Source of the DNA: Corynebacterium amycolatum
GTDB taxonomy: Bacteria; Actinomycetota; Actinomycetes; Mycobacteriales; Mycobacteriaceae
Direction: 5' to 3'
DNA: 64,000 nucleotides
Assembly: GCF_016889425.1 (NCBI RefSeq)
Contig: NZ_CP069513.1
Location: forward strand, 1,302,001 to 1,366,000
Under the pieces are notes generated by a model. That model saw only the letters and a list, made by a program, of their open reading frames with translations, was not told where the DNA came from and made no database searches. Position 1 is the stretch's first letter. Every line of letters starts with the position of its first letter. Of the stretch, positions 40,919 through 50,422 are shown in pieces. The translations under genes were made by a program, and so were the position numbers.

Positions 40919-41803
40919 CTAAGCAGCATCCATAATCTTCTTTGCCTGGGCATCGAAGACCTCCAAGGCGCGCTTCTTTGCTGCTTCCTTAGACTCCGGA
41001 GCTGCCTCTGGAATCTGCATGGGATCCGTCGTGTTTTCCATGTTGCCAGTTGGTACATCCGGAGTCGGGGCGGCGGACACCATTACCATTACGCCATTGA
41101 CGATCCCGACAATGTCGTAGCTGGTGGCCGTAGTATCCGTGCCACCGGCGTTGATGTTCGCACTGGTCTCGTGTGCAGTGAACTCAGCTGGCTTGACGGA
41201 AAGATTTGGCTCCCACTTTTCTCGGTGCAGTTTCATTGTGGTCGTCATGTCCATGTCATTGAACATGTCCTGCATCTCAGGAGAAATCTCCTGACCTTCC
41301 ATGGAGTCTTTCAGAATGTCGGAAGCATCCATCGTAGCCGTCACGTCGGAGCACTTTTCGAGGCTGTCCTCGTACTTTTGGTACGCCTCAGGATTCTTCA
41401 ATATCGAGACGCTGACAGTGACGTTCTCTTCCTTAATGTCCGTGTAAGCGCCGGCAGCATTCTCCAATTCCTCAGTTGAGTTGGTGAAAGTGGCGCATTC
41501 GGCCGGTTCAAACTTCATGGAATCTTCCGAAAACATCTCCATGGCATCTTTGAACCCGGTGATCTTGTTTCCGGAGAAGTCCGCCCCTTGAACTTCATTT
41601 GTGAGCAGGAGCTGATCCTCGGCTGCAGCAGGAGCTGACCCATCTGCTTTCGTCATCTTGCTGGTCGACTCTTTGCCTGCCTCACCACCGGCATTGCTGC
41701 TTTCTTCCCCCGAGCCACATGCGGTGAGCAGGGCGGCGCTTGTACAACCTGCGACAACGGTTGCCGCAATTTTCTTCCACATTCCAGAGCTGCGCTGCTT
41801 CAT
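40919..41803 (-). CDS. Secreted lipoprotein of unknown function
   Basis: 294 residues. A lipoprotein signal (lipobox LLTAC) is followed by a Ser/Gly/Glu linker and an acidic, Met-rich domain with two Cys (CATFTNS and KCSDVTA) that may form a disulfide. The overall layout recalls actinobacterial sensor-domain lipoproteins (DUF5642/PknH-sensor type), but I cannot assign it firmly. Confidence 0.65.
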   Translation of the reverse strand: MKQRSSGMWKKIAATVVAGCTSAALLTACGSGEESSNAGGEAGKESTSKMTKADGSAPAAAEDQLLLTNEVQGADFSGNKITGFKDAMEMFSEDSMKFEPAECATFTNSTEELENAAGAYTDIKEENVTVSVSILKNPEAYQKYEDSLEKCSDVTATMDASDILKDSMEGQEISPEMQDMFNDMDMTTTMKLHREKWEPNLSVKPAEFTAHETSANINAGGTDTTATSYDIVGIVNGVMVMVSAAPTPDVPTGNMENTTDPMQIPEAAPESKEAAKKRALEVFDAQAKKIMDAA

Positions 41804-41949
41804 GATTCCTCATTCCATCGAGCTGAATTTCAACAACCTATGCAACCCGCCCAGGAGCCCTGGGCCGGAGCCAAGCTTTTGTGAAAGAAAGAATACAAGA
41901 GCTCGTCTCAGCACGCTTCCCAAAAACAAGAATTTCAGTCGCGTCTGCT

Positions 41950-43122
41950 TTACGATGCTCCGTCGGACCTCACCGCAGACTGCGCAACCTTTGCCACGGG
42001 ATACATGGATACCAATGCAATAATCGCACCGAAGATGAAAACGGGCACAAACCCGAATTTCGGCGCTGCGAAAGAAATAACAAAAGGAGCGAAGAAACCA
42101 ACATAGGTCAGCGAATAGTAGATAGCGGTGGCAGCGCCCAACTCGGCTGGCGGTGCGATAATTTGCACTTCGCGGAGGCCGGAGACCATCATTACGCCGT
42201 ACGCGGCACCGAGGGTCAGAGCGGCGGGGAAAACGCTCCACACGTTCTGGGTGAGTGCGACGATGAGGCTGAGCAGCATTCCGACCGTCGTTAAGCCAAG
42301 ACCGAAAATAGCTGGCGGGATAAAGCTGCTGGAACTGATTCGAGTGACCAGTGGTTGCACCAGAACGCCGGTGCCCATCGTGATGCAGGCGATGAGTCCG
42401 GCAAAGGCAATGGGGTAGCTGGATTCGGCGATTGTCGGAAGGACGACGAACGATGTGCACGCGGCACCGAAGACCCACGGTGCCCAAGCGGCGACTGCCC
42501 ACAGGAATCTCGGGCTTAGGGTGGCAGAGGAGAAGAACCGTTGCGGGGTGTCGCTGGGCGCTGAGGTTGGCAGTCCGCCGGAGGCGTTCCATGTCAATGG
42601 TGCGATGCTAAGCAGCAGCGCGAGATGAACAAGATAGGGGATGACGTCGGGACGGGGAGCAAACTCCGCGACCAACCCGGAAGCCAGGGGACCGAGGGAG
42701 AACCCGGCGGAGAGCGCAACGGTTGCGCGCCGGGCGGAAATTTGAGGTGCGACGGGCGCAATCTCTTTGATCCACGAGGCGCCGGCGGCCATTACCATAC
42801 CCATCGAAATGCCGACGACAAGGCGTCCTATCAGCAGTGATGGGAAGTGGAACCAGACGCCGGTGGGTAGGACGACGGAGCCGGCGGCAGAGGTTATGAG
42901 TGCGGGCCGGATGATGGCGCGACGGCCGAGCCGGTCGGAAAGTGGGCCGCAGACGAGTAGCGCCGGGATGAGCCCTGCGACGTAGATGGCGAAGAGAAAG
43001 GTGACCTGGGACTGGTTGAGAGCATCGGTTATTCGATACGCGGGCAGGAGTGGGGCAAAGAGGTTGGCGCCAAATGCAACAGCGAACATGCCCAGGGCTA
43101 CCCGAATCCAGTCTCGTGCCAC
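41950..43122 (-). CDS. MFS transporter, 12-helix drug-resistance type
   Basis: 390 residues with about twelve helices. The loop 2-3 motif appears as GPLSDRLGRRAII and SMGMVMAAGASWIKEI resembles the helix 5 region of Bcr/CflA and similar exporters. The substrate is unknown. A poly-G run (G7, 43152-43158) lies just before the start. Confidence 0.82.
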   Translation of the reverse strand: MARDWIRVALGMFAVAFGANLFAPLLPAYRITDALNQSQVTFLFAIYVAGLIPALLVCGPLSDRLGRRAIIRPALITSAAGSVVLPTGVWFHFPSLLIGRLVVGISMGMVMAAGASWIKEIAPVAPQISARRATVALSAGFSLGPLASGLVAEFAPRPDVIPYLVHLALLLSIAPLTWNASGGLPTSAPSDTPQRFFSSATLSPRFLWAVAAWAPWVFGAACTSFVVLPTIAESSYPIAFAGLIACITMGTGVLVQPLVTRISSSSFIPPAIFGLGLTTVGMLLSLIVALTQNVWSVFPAALTLGAAYGVMMVSGLREVQIIAPPAELGAATAIYYSLTYVGFFAPFVISFAAPKFGFVPVFIFGAIIALVSMYPVAKVAQSAVRSDGAS

Positions 43123-43182
43123 GATCTGCCTCCTGTCGACTTCTCTCCTGTGGGGGGGATAAAACAGTGTGTCAACAAGAAT

Positions 43183-43210
43183 AGGCCAGCTAGCAAACGC
43201 TAGCTGGCCT
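43183..43210 (-). terminator. Terminator of the CBS-domain gene
   Basis: A perfect 12-bp stem (AGGCCAGCTAGC / GCTAGCTGGCCT) with AAAC loop, about 38 nt past the CBS gene stop. Confidence 0.8.
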
Positions 43211-43247
43211 TTCGAGTTACTCGGGTTACCATCCCAAGCCAGTCGCT

Positions 43248-43772
43248 CTAGTTATTGGCGGCACCGAAAAACGCGGTAATCGGTGAGAAGAATCCCTTAG
43301 ACTTCTTTGCCTTCTTAGCTGCCTTAGTCCTGCCAAGAATACGCTCAGAGATGCGGTCGGTAAGAACCCCTACCAGCTTGCCGCTGCTGACGACGGGCAA
43401 CTCGCTGCGACGCCCGTCGATAAGCTGGCGAGCCCTGATGGCAGCTGGATCCTCGGGCTTGACGAAGACCTTCACAGGAGCGCCGACGGTGTTCATATAG
43501 GCATCGCGGTCGGCGTATTCGCGGAGTTCCTTCAGCGTAATGTCGCTGGTCAGGTAGCCTTCATCGTCGACGAGGAAGACACAGGTATCGTCATCGAGAC
43601 GAGCAAATTCAGCTGCGTAGGTGCTCAGTGCCTCACCGACAGTGATGTCCTCCGGCAGCGCAATGTAAGAATCCGTCATGTGCATGCTTACGGTGTCAGG
43701 CAGGAGGCTGTACGGGCTGATTGAAGATTTCGGCTTGAAGAAGTTGGCGATGGTGTTCTGTGTCTGTGTCAT
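43248..43772 (-). CDS. CBS-domain protein
   Basis: 174 residues with two CBS motifs (AEFARLDDDTCVFLVDDEGYL and RSELPVVSSGKLVGVLTDRI). CBS pairs bind adenine nucleotides and usually regulate a partner; here they stand alone with a Lys-rich C-terminus (TKAAKKAKKSKG). Partner unknown. Confidence 0.78.
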   Translation of the reverse strand: MTQTQNTIANFFKPKSSISPYSLLPDTVSMHMTDSYIALPEDITVGEALSTYAAEFARLDDDTCVFLVDDEGYLTSDITLKELREYADRDAYMNTVGAPVKVFVKPEDPAAIRARQLIDGRRSELPVVSSGKLVGVLTDRISERILGRTKAAKKAKKSKGFFSPITAFFGAANN

Positions 43773-44068
43773 TGTGGATCCTTTTCCAGGTATCCCAGCT
43801 CCTTTGCTAGGAGGGAATTTCTGTTGATTGAAAAATTATGGCTCCTTCGCCTAAGAGTGTTGGCAATGTAATACCGTAACTAAAGGTGGCCACTTCAGAT
43901 GGACCCTTGCCTCGGGAGTCTTTCGAAACTCTCGATAAAGTGCAGGGCAGCGGCCTATGTAGATATAGGAGCCTTACCTAACGAGGTTGTTCGCTACGCA
44001 AAGGTTAACACAAGGTTACGTACGCAGTAAAGAGGAATGAACGAAAAGCTTCCTAAAGGTGGCGGAAG
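43773..44068. other. Gene-free region upstream of the CBS gene
   Basis: About 300 nt with no gene. It should contain the CBS gene promoter. A TTAGGTAAGGCT word on the minus strand near 43975 is only a DtxR half-site. Confidence 0.4.
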
Positions 44069-44941
44069 CTACAAGCCCATGAACTCTAGAATTGCTGGCC
44101 ATTCGGCATCGGCTTGCGCCCGGCCGAGCTCGTAGTTGTGTATCAGCTTCGACCGCTTCCGCTCCGCCTTTGTGATGCTCATATTATTTGCGTAGAAAAC
44201 ATATGCTTGGCCTTTTCGTTCAAGCTCAGCAGCCCAATCGAGGGAGGTGTTGTAGCGCTCGTGCCTGGTGATAAGTAGCTCAGCCACCACCGGGTTACTG
44301 CGGAAAATCTGCCGCAGCAGCTGTGGGCGCTTAGGGGCGGTGCGGCGGAATCCCTTCGGACGGGTCAGAACGATGAGGAACTTCTTAAAGCCGTCGGCTT
44401 CTGCGGCATCGATTGGGATACCGCCTGATGATCCCAGTGCACCGTCGACGAAGGGAACGCCATCAATATAGGGCATACGCATGACGCCCGGAATCGTCGA
44501 ACTGGCGCGAGTGTACTTCATCAGCGTGGGTAGATCTGGGATATTGTCCGGCCCCCAGTTGATGGTCTCGCCCGTATCCGCTCGGACAGCAGAAATCCGA
44601 TAGGGAGTTGGATTGTTCTTAAAAGTCTCGTAATCCAGGGGCATGGCGCCGTCGGGAAGCCCCGCGTCTTCATAGATGTACTCGGCATCGAAATAGCCGC
44701 GTCCGCGCAACATTGGGCGCCAGCCGCTGCTGGCCGGCTGTGCAATGAAGTCAGTGAAGCTATTTATGGAGCGCTGGATATCCCGGGAAAGGTAATTGAC
44801 TACGTGAGAGGCACCGGCGCTTACCCCGCCGACCCAACCGACATCGATGTCCTCGCGAAGTAGCCGTTCGACGAAAGGTGCCGTGTAACTATTGCGAGTC
44901 CCTCCGCCCTCGAAGACTAATGCTACATCGCTGACCTGCAT
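44069..44941 (-). CDS. Patatin-like phospholipase
   Basis: 290 residues. The oxyanion loop FEGGGTRNS near the start, the nucleophile motif GVSAGAS and the DGALGS motif holding the catalytic Asp form the Ser-Asp dyad of bacterial patatins (RssA/YjjU branch). It probably hydrolyses membrane lipids in the cytosol. It is 96 nt downstream of glsA on the same strand, so co-transcription is possible. Confidence 0.86.
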   Translation of the reverse strand: MQVSDVALVFEGGGTRNSYTAPFVERLLREDIDVGWVGGVSAGASHVVNYLSRDIQRSINSFTDFIAQPASSGWRPMLRGRGYFDAEYIYEDAGLPDGAMPLDYETFKNNPTPYRISAVRADTGETINWGPDNIPDLPTLMKYTRASSTIPGVMRMPYIDGVPFVDGALGSSGGIPIDAAEADGFKKFLIVLTRPKGFRRTAPKRPQLLRQIFRSNPVVAELLITRHERYNTSLDWAAELERKGQAYVFYANNMSITKAERKRSKLIHNYELGRAQADAEWPAILEFMGL

Positions 44942-45037
44942 TTATATCCCTCCGGTTGTTATCGCGCTGCTGTCTTTCGGGGGTTACGATTGTTCAAGAC
45001 TACCCGAACCACCATATTGGATTTCGGTTAGCGTAGT

Positions 45038-46288
45038 TTACGGCGCATCCTGGATGATGACCGGCAGCAGCCCCTCGCCCATATCTGGGTTCGGCAGTAC
45101 GCCCTCCGGGTCGTAGAACAAGATCTCCTTGCCCTCGTGGCTCAGACGTCGCATCGCTTCCAGAATCAAGGTGCGCCCCACCGGGTTGACAACGCCAACG
45201 CGGCTGACGTCGAAGACAACTTCGCTTTCCGACGGTGTGGAAGTCGCCAACCTGTTGAGAACAATCTCGGCCGCAGTGAAGTTGACTGGCCCCTGAATCT
45301 CGATGATCGAGCGGCCATTGCTGACGCGCGTACCGCGCAGCGCACGCGAACCAATCGCATCGGCATCCATGAGATGAAGGCCCAAATCTTCGGAGAGCTT
45401 CCGGAAGATGGCAATGCTGCGGACGCTGTTGCCGTGGTCGTTCAATCGCGGTGAAAAGGCTGCGAGACCCGCCTGTCCAGGCAGCGCGCCCAGCAAGCCG
45501 CCGGCGACACCGCTCTTGGCGGGAATTCCGACTTCGGTAAACCATTCACCGGCCTCGTCGTACATGCCGGCAATAGCCATCACGGACAAGACTCGGCGAA
45601 CAACCGAGCGGCCGAGCACAGTCTGGTTGGTAACCGGGTTAACGCCGCCGTTGGCCAACACTGCGGTCATCATGGCGACATCGCGGGTGTTGACCAGCAC
45701 GGAGCACTGTGCGGTGTAGCCGCGGACAGCATCGTGGGGCGTGGTTTCGATAAAACCGTAAGCTGCCAGCATATGCGCGATGGACATGTTTCGATGCGCG
45801 GAGTCCATTTCGCTTTCATAGGCGTCGTAGTCAACGCGGAGCTTGCGGCCAGCCAAAGTTGAGAGAAGCTCCACCATGTGCTTGGTGCGAGTCTTCCAGT
45901 TGGCACCTGGCTGGCATACGAACTGGTTGATCGCCAGTGCGCCGACGTTAATCATCGGATTCTTTGGTCGGTGCGTGCCTTGCTCCAACGACAATTCGTT
46001 GAAGGCCTCACCGGAAGGCTCGGTGCCCACAATACTGTCGATTTTGTCTTTGCCGTGCTCAGTGATGGCTGCGGCATAAGCGAAGGGCTTGGACATCGAC
46101 TGAATCGTGAATTCAGTATCGGTGTCGCCCGCGGTGTTGGTGCGGCCTGACACCGTGGTCATAGCTAGTGCCAGGCGGTCGGGATCAGCTTCAGCAAGGG
46201 TGGGAATATAGTCCGCCACCTCGCCAGACTCATCGGGGCGGACGGATTCGACGATTTCGGAAAGGTAATCTTTGATCGGCGTTTTCAT
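45038..46288 (-). CDS. glsA: Glutaminase with C-terminal STAS domain
   Basis: 416 residues. The first 300 are a serine-dependent beta-lactamase-fold glutaminase with QSMSKPF (Ser and Lys of the catalytic dyad), NPMINVGALA and KSGVAGG; it hydrolyses glutamine to glutamate and ammonia. The last 100 (IIEIQGPVNFTAAEIV, VVFDVSRVGVVNPVGR) form a STAS domain of the anti-sigma-antagonist type, probably regulatory. This fused form is known in actinobacteria. Divergent from guaB1. Confidence 0.9.
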   Translation of the reverse strand: MKTPIKDYLSEIVESVRPDESGEVADYIPTLAEADPDRLALAMTTVSGRTNTAGDTDTEFTIQSMSKPFAYAAAITEHGKDKIDSIVGTEPSGEAFNELSLEQGTHRPKNPMINVGALAINQFVCQPGANWKTRTKHMVELLSTLAGRKLRVDYDAYESEMDSAHRNMSIAHMLAAYGFIETTPHDAVRGYTAQCSVLVNTRDVAMMTAVLANGGVNPVTNQTVLGRSVVRRVLSVMAIAGMYDEAGEWFTEVGIPAKSGVAGGLLGALPGQAGLAAFSPRLNDHGNSVRSIAIFRKLSEDLGLHLMDADAIGSRALRGTRVSNGRSIIEIQGPVNFTAAEIVLNRLATSTPSESEVVFDVSRVGVVNPVGRTLILEAMRRLSHEGKEILFYDPEGVLPNPDMGEGLLPVIIQDAP

Positions 46289-46440
46289 CAGATTTTGCTA
46301 AGCATCTTTCCTGGGAAAGGTAATCCCGGTTGAGTCAGTGGAGTCCCGTTCGAACCTACACCAGGCAAGGCCGGCCACTGATGCTCACCTCTGTGCACTC
46401 TCACCGTGCGCGCCGGAAAAATCAGCATATCCTGGGGTAT

Positions 46441-47874
46441 GTGAAATTCCTCAACAATCAGTCCGTGCCCTACGAGCTGACCTACAGCGATGTGTTCATG
46501 GTGCCGTCGAAGTCATCCGTCGGCTCTCGCATGGGTGTCGATTTGTCCACTAATGATGGCACCGGCACAACCATTCCGATTGTGGTGTCCAATATGACGG
46601 CTATCTCCGGGCGCCGGATGGCCGAAACCACCGCCCGCCGAGGCGGAATTGCCATCCTGCCGCAGGACGTTCCAGCTGATATTGCCGCTGAGACTATTCG
46701 CAAGGTCCAGTCCGCTGGGCTGGTTTTCGACACCCCGATCGTCGTCAAGCCTCACCACACCGCGGGGTATGCGCGCCATCTTCTGCCGAAGCGCGCGCAC
46801 GGTGCGGCAGTGGTGGTGGAAGACAACAAACCGGTTGGTCTGATCACCGGCCGTGATCTGGCGGGCGTTGACAACTTTGCGCAGGTGGGGACGCTCATGT
46901 CCACTTCGCTATTTACGCTTCCGGTTGACATTGAGCCCCGTGACGCCTTCGACCAGCTCACTGCATCCGGGCGCAAGCTCGCTCCGGTGGTGGACGCCGA
47001 TGGTGCGCTGGTGGGTATTCTCACGCGTAAGGGCGCGCTGCGTGCGACGCTTTACAAGCCCGCTGTTGACGCTGAGGGAAAGCTGCGCGTCGGTGCGGCG
47101 CTCGGCATCAACGGTGATGTTGAAGGGCGCGCGAAGACACTGCTCGATGCAGGCGTCGACGTGCTCGTTGTCGATACCGCGCACGGTCATCAGGAATCGA
47201 TGCTCCGTGCTTTACGACGAGTCCGCGCGCTCAACCCGCCTGTGCCAATTGCCGCTGGCAATGTCGTGACCGCCGATGGTGTTCGCGACCTAGCGGAGGC
47301 GGGAGCCGACATTATTAAGGTCGGCGTCGGTCCGGGTGCGATGTGCACAACCCGAATGCAGACCGGTGTTGGGCGTCCACAGTTCTCCGCCGTGCTCGAA
47401 TGCGCTGCAGCTGCTCGTGAATGCGGCGTGCATATCTGGGCTGACGGTGGAGTGAAGGATCCCCGCGATGTTGCGCTTGCGTTGGCTGCGGGTGCGTCCA
47501 ACGTGATGATTGGCTCGTGGTTTGCCGGCACTTTCGAGTCCCCAGGAGATGTCCAGAAGGACGTCGACGGGCGCATGTTCAAGGAGTCCTTTGGCATGGC
47601 TTCACACCGTGCGGTGGAGAGCCGAAATGCGCAGGTAGAGGCCTTTGAGAAGGCCCGGCGTGAGATGTTTGAAGAGGGCATCTCGACTGCGAAAATCTAC
47701 CTGGAGCCCGGCCGCGAAGGTGTGGAAGACCAGATCGATCGCATTATCTCGGGTGTACGTTCGTCGTTTACATACGCGGGTTCGGCCACCATCGAGCAGT
47801 TCGCTGAGCGGGCAGTGGTGGGAATTCAATCCGCTGCGGGCTTTGCGGAAGGAATGCCGAGGGCGACGCGTTAG
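46441..47874 (+). CDS. guaB1: GuaB1-family GMP reductase (IMPDH-related)
   Basis: 477 residues from GTG 46441 (MKFLNNQSVPYELTYSDVF), the family start; an upstream ATG at 46330 would add 37 residues unlike relatives. A TIM barrel is interrupted by a CBS pair (about 100-215). The catalytic Cys lies in GPGAMCTTRMQTG. GuaB1 proteins were long labelled IMP dehydrogenases, but the mycobacterial one reduces GMP to IMP, so purine salvage is the likely role. Confidence 0.88.
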   Translation: MKFLNNQSVPYELTYSDVFMVPSKSSVGSRMGVDLSTNDGTGTTIPIVVSNMTAISGRRMAETTARRGGIAILPQDVPADIAAETIRKVQSAGLVFDTPIVVKPHHTAGYARHLLPKRAHGAAVVVEDNKPVGLITGRDLAGVDNFAQVGTLMSTSLFTLPVDIEPRDAFDQLTASGRKLAPVVDADGALVGILTRKGALRATLYKPAVDAEGKLRVGAALGINGDVEGRAKTLLDAGVDVLVVDTAHGHQESMLRALRRVRALNPPVPIAAGNVVTADGVRDLAEAGADIIKVGVGPGAMCTTRMQTGVGRPQFSAVLECAAAARECGVHIWADGGVKDPRDVALALAAGASNVMIGSWFAGTFESPGDVQKDVDGRMFKESFGMASHRAVESRNAQVEAFEKARREMFEEGISTAKIYLEPGREGVEDQIDRIISGVRSSFTYAGSATIEQFAERAVVGIQSAAGFAEGMPRATR

Positions 47875-47875
47875 C

Positions 47876-47886
47876 CGTCGTCAAGC
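47876..47886 (-). repeat. Intergenic 11-mer GCTTGACGACG, copy 5
   Basis: Exact copy on the minus strand, directly after the guaB1 stop and 110 nt before the YchJ gene. Confidence 0.6.
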
Positions 47887-47996
47887 CTCTCGGGGCTAAA
47901 CCGACTAGCGGCGCTGCCGGCCAATTGGTAGGTATGTAAAGACGTTGTTAGGACGTGTTTAGTACCACGTGTGAGATTGGGGAGGGGCTGGCGACT

Positions 47997-48491
47997 ATGG
48001 GTCGGCAGTTAAGAGAAAACAGTGCTGTAACGGAGGCCGGATTGGGAACAGGAAACGGTGCTAGAGCAGGAAGCGGGAACGCATTTTTCGCTCGCGCCCG
48101 CGTTACTGATTCCGATTTGTGCCCGTGCGGTGGGGGACTCTACGGGCAGTGCTGTGGCCCGCTGCACCGCGGTGAGCGGGAGGCTTTGACCGCAGCTGAG
48201 CTGATGGCAGCGAGGTACAGCGCTTACGCTGCCCACGAGGTGGATTACATCTGGCGGACGTGGCATCCGCGGTACCGCCCGGAAGTTATCAATGTCGATG
48301 ACGGTGTCGAATGGGAAGGACTCACCATCATCAACACTGTCGATGGTGGCGAGGACGACCGCGAAGGCATCGTGGAATTTGAAGCGGCCTTTCATGACCA
48401 TGACGGTGTCGGCACGATGCACGAGCGTTCCCGTTTTGTTCGTCGTGCGCGACGTTGGGTCTACGTCGACGGCGAGGTCACCTACTCCTAA
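47997..48491 (+). CDS. YchJ-family SEC-C metal-binding protein
   Basis: 164 residues. The zinc-type motif CPCGGGLYGQCCGPLHRG (SEC-C-like) is followed by the YchJ core AEELMAARYSAYAAHEVDYIWRTWHP-like and a conserved acidic/His C-terminus. ATG 47997 has GGGGAGGGG upstream and is preferred over GTG 47955. Function unknown. Confidence 0.8.
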   Translation: MGRQLRENSAVTEAGLGTGNGARAGSGNAFFARARVTDSDLCPCGGGLYGQCCGPLHRGEREALTAAELMAARYSAYAAHEVDYIWRTWHPRYRPEVINVDDGVEWEGLTIINTVDGGEDDREGIVEFEAAFHDHDGVGTMHERSRFVRRARRWVYVDGEVTYS

Positions 48492-48494
48492 GCG

Positions 48495-49481
48495 TCAGCT
48501 TTCCTTGGCAGAGGCCTTCGCTGCATTTTCCTGGTCAGACTTGTCGTGCTTGCCGTGGTCGAATGGCAGCACGGCGACAATCGCCACAATGATTGCACCC
48601 CAGATGGTGCCGAAAATCAGTGAGCCGGTGGTGTTGGCCAACCAGCCGAGGAAGCCGCCGGTAAACAGCTGCTCAAGGTTGTGGACTAGCTGGTAGGGGA
48701 GGTGCCAGCCCAGCTCGTCGAGACCGACCACCATGATGTGGCCACCGACCCACAACATGGCAAACGTGCCGATAATGCCGATCGTGTTCAGAACGATTGG
48801 CATGGCTTTGACCAGCGCCGCACCAAACTTGCTGATACCGGCTGACTCCTTGGACTGCAGGTGCAGGCCAATGTCATCAATCTTGACCAAGAAGCCCACC
48901 ACGCCGTAGACCGCAAGCGTGATGATGAGTGCCACCACGATAAGAATCAGCGCGCGGTTGAGCAGCGGCTGATCAGCGACCTCATTGAGAGAAATCACCA
49001 TGATTTCCGCAGAGAGAATTAAGTCGGTGAAAATTGCAGACTTCACCAGCGAATCTTCATTCTGCGGTGTGCGGTTGGTCGCCGCCTCCATCCGTTCCTG
49101 CTCAGTCTGATCGGGAGAGATCCGGTGCTTAATCTTCTCCCAGACCTTTTCCATGCCCTCAAAGCACAGGTATGAGCCACCGAGCATCAAAATCGGCGTC
49201 AGCGCCCAAGGCAGAAACTGACTGAGCAGCAGCGCAATCGGCAGAATAATGACAATTTTATTTACCAAGGAGCCCTTGGTGATACGCCAAATAATCGGCA
49301 GCTCGCGTTTCGGCGAGACACCATCGACGAATTTAGGCGTCACCGCAGCGTCGTCAACCACAACACCGGCGGCTTTAGCGCTAGCTTTGCCGGCCGCAGC
49401 CGCAATATCGTCTGTTGTTGCCGCTGCAGCCCGTGCAATCGTGGCAACGTCGTCAAGCAGCGCGACAAGTCCGCCTGCCAT
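48495..49481 (-). CDS. DUF808 family membrane protein
   Basis: About 328 residues from ATG 49481, which has GGGAGG five nt upstream. The start MAGGLVALLDDVATIARAAA, the GGSYLCFEGMEKVWEK segment and about seven helices mark the DUF808 (YedI-like) family, with no known function. It ends 3 nt from the convergent YchJ gene. Confidence 0.82.
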   Translation of the reverse strand: MAGGLVALLDDVATIARAAAATTDDIAAAAGKASAKAAGVVVDDAAVTPKFVDGVSPKRELPIIWRITKGSLVNKIVIILPIALLLSQFLPWALTPILMLGGSYLCFEGMEKVWEKIKHRISPDQTEQERMEAATNRTPQNEDSLVKSAIFTDLILSAEIMVISLNEVADQPLLNRALILIVVALIITLAVYGVVGFLVKIDDIGLHLQSKESAGISKFGAALVKAMPIVLNTIGIIGTFAMLWVGGHIMVVGLDELGWHLPYQLVHNLEQLFTGGFLGWLANTTGSLIFGTIWGAIIVAIVAVLPFDHGKHDKSDQENAAKASAKES

Positions 49482-49652
49482 AAAAACCTCCCGCATTGGA
49501 GGACGCGACTAAGAGCCGACGTCGTATCAAAGGATTATCGAAACGATTCTAACCGCTACACCGGATTGACTCTTTGTTGTCGGTAGCTTGTTGAAGTCTT
49601 GTCGATAGTTAGCGTGCTCCTCTGAATGTGAGCACGTGGCAAGATATAGGCC

Positions 49653-50360
49653 ATGAACGCTTCCTTCTCCGAAATCTACCGACAGGTCAACGCGGGCAAC
49701 GCCGATAACGCGGACAACGAGTCAGATACCAGCAACGATGCCGGCTCCGAGGAACAACAACGCCCGGCGCGTCCCCGCATGGCACTGATAGTCGTCGACG
49801 CTCAGAATGATCTTTCCGCCGGCGGCGCACTTGCCGTCGACGGTGCTGAGGCAGCGTACACCGCTACCTATCTGCATGTCGCGGGCACAGCGAACAAGTA
49901 CTCGGTTCTTGCGACCACCCGTGACAATCACATCGCCCCAGGCACTCACTTCTCTGAAACCCCGGATTACGTCGATACCTGGCCGAAACACTGTGTCGCA
50001 GGTACCCCGGGTGCGGAAATTCACCCCGGCATGCAGCGCGCTATTGCGTTTTTTGAGCAGCTCAACCCCGCTGCTGTGCGCATCGATGTTACGAAAGGGG
50101 AGTACGCCGCCGCCTACTCCGGTTTCGAGGGAACAACGGAGGCTGACGTTTCGCTTGCCGACGCTCTCCGCGCCTCTGACATCGAAGAAATCGATGTGGT
50201 GGGTGTTGCGACTGACCACTGCGTCCGCGCCACTGTGCTGGATGGTCTCAAGGAGGGTTTTTCCGTCCGCGTTTTGAGCAATCAGGTCGCGGCGGTGGAC
50301 CCGGAGCGCGGCAAGGCTGCACTAGCGGAATTGGCCGCGGCGGGCGCGACTGTGGTGTAG
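49653..50360 (+). CDS. Nicotinamidase/pyrazinamidase-like cysteine amidohydrolase
   Basis: 235 residues. After an acidic 40-residue extension comes the isochorismatase fold with catalytic Asp49 (VVDAQND), Lys148 (VTKGEY) and Cys190 (ATDHCV). A metal site of Asp91, His93 and His99 (RDNHIAPGTHF) is as in PncA. It probably deamidates nicotinamide in NAD salvage; pncA is the likely name, left blank because related amidases share these residues. Confidence 0.82.
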   Translation: MNASFSEIYRQVNAGNADNADNESDTSNDAGSEEQQRPARPRMALIVVDAQNDLSAGGALAVDGAEAAYTATYLHVAGTANKYSVLATTRDNHIAPGTHFSETPDYVDTWPKHCVAGTPGAEIHPGMQRAIAFFEQLNPAAVRIDVTKGEYAAAYSGFEGTTEADVSLADALRASDIEEIDVVGVATDHCVRATVLDGLKEGFSVRVLSNQVAAVDPERGKAALAELAAAGATVV

Positions 50361-50422
50361 TGCTGCTACGTTAACCGTCAAACTATCCGCCTAGCCGCTC
50401 AGCTAGGTGCCTCGGCAGCCAC

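Noticed and set aside
43960..43985. TTAGGTAAGGCT on the minus strand as a third DtxR box
   Set aside because: Only one half-site matches; the other half differs at most positions and no iron gene is adjacent.
46330..46440. N-terminal extension of GuaB1 from the ATG at 46330
   Set aside because: The extra 37 residues do not resemble the family; GTG 46441 gives the standard N-terminus.
50390..50407. CCTAGC / GCTAGG hairpin as terminator between the nicotinamidase-like and carbonic anhydrase-like genes
   Set aside because: Six-pair stem with no T run; too weak to list.
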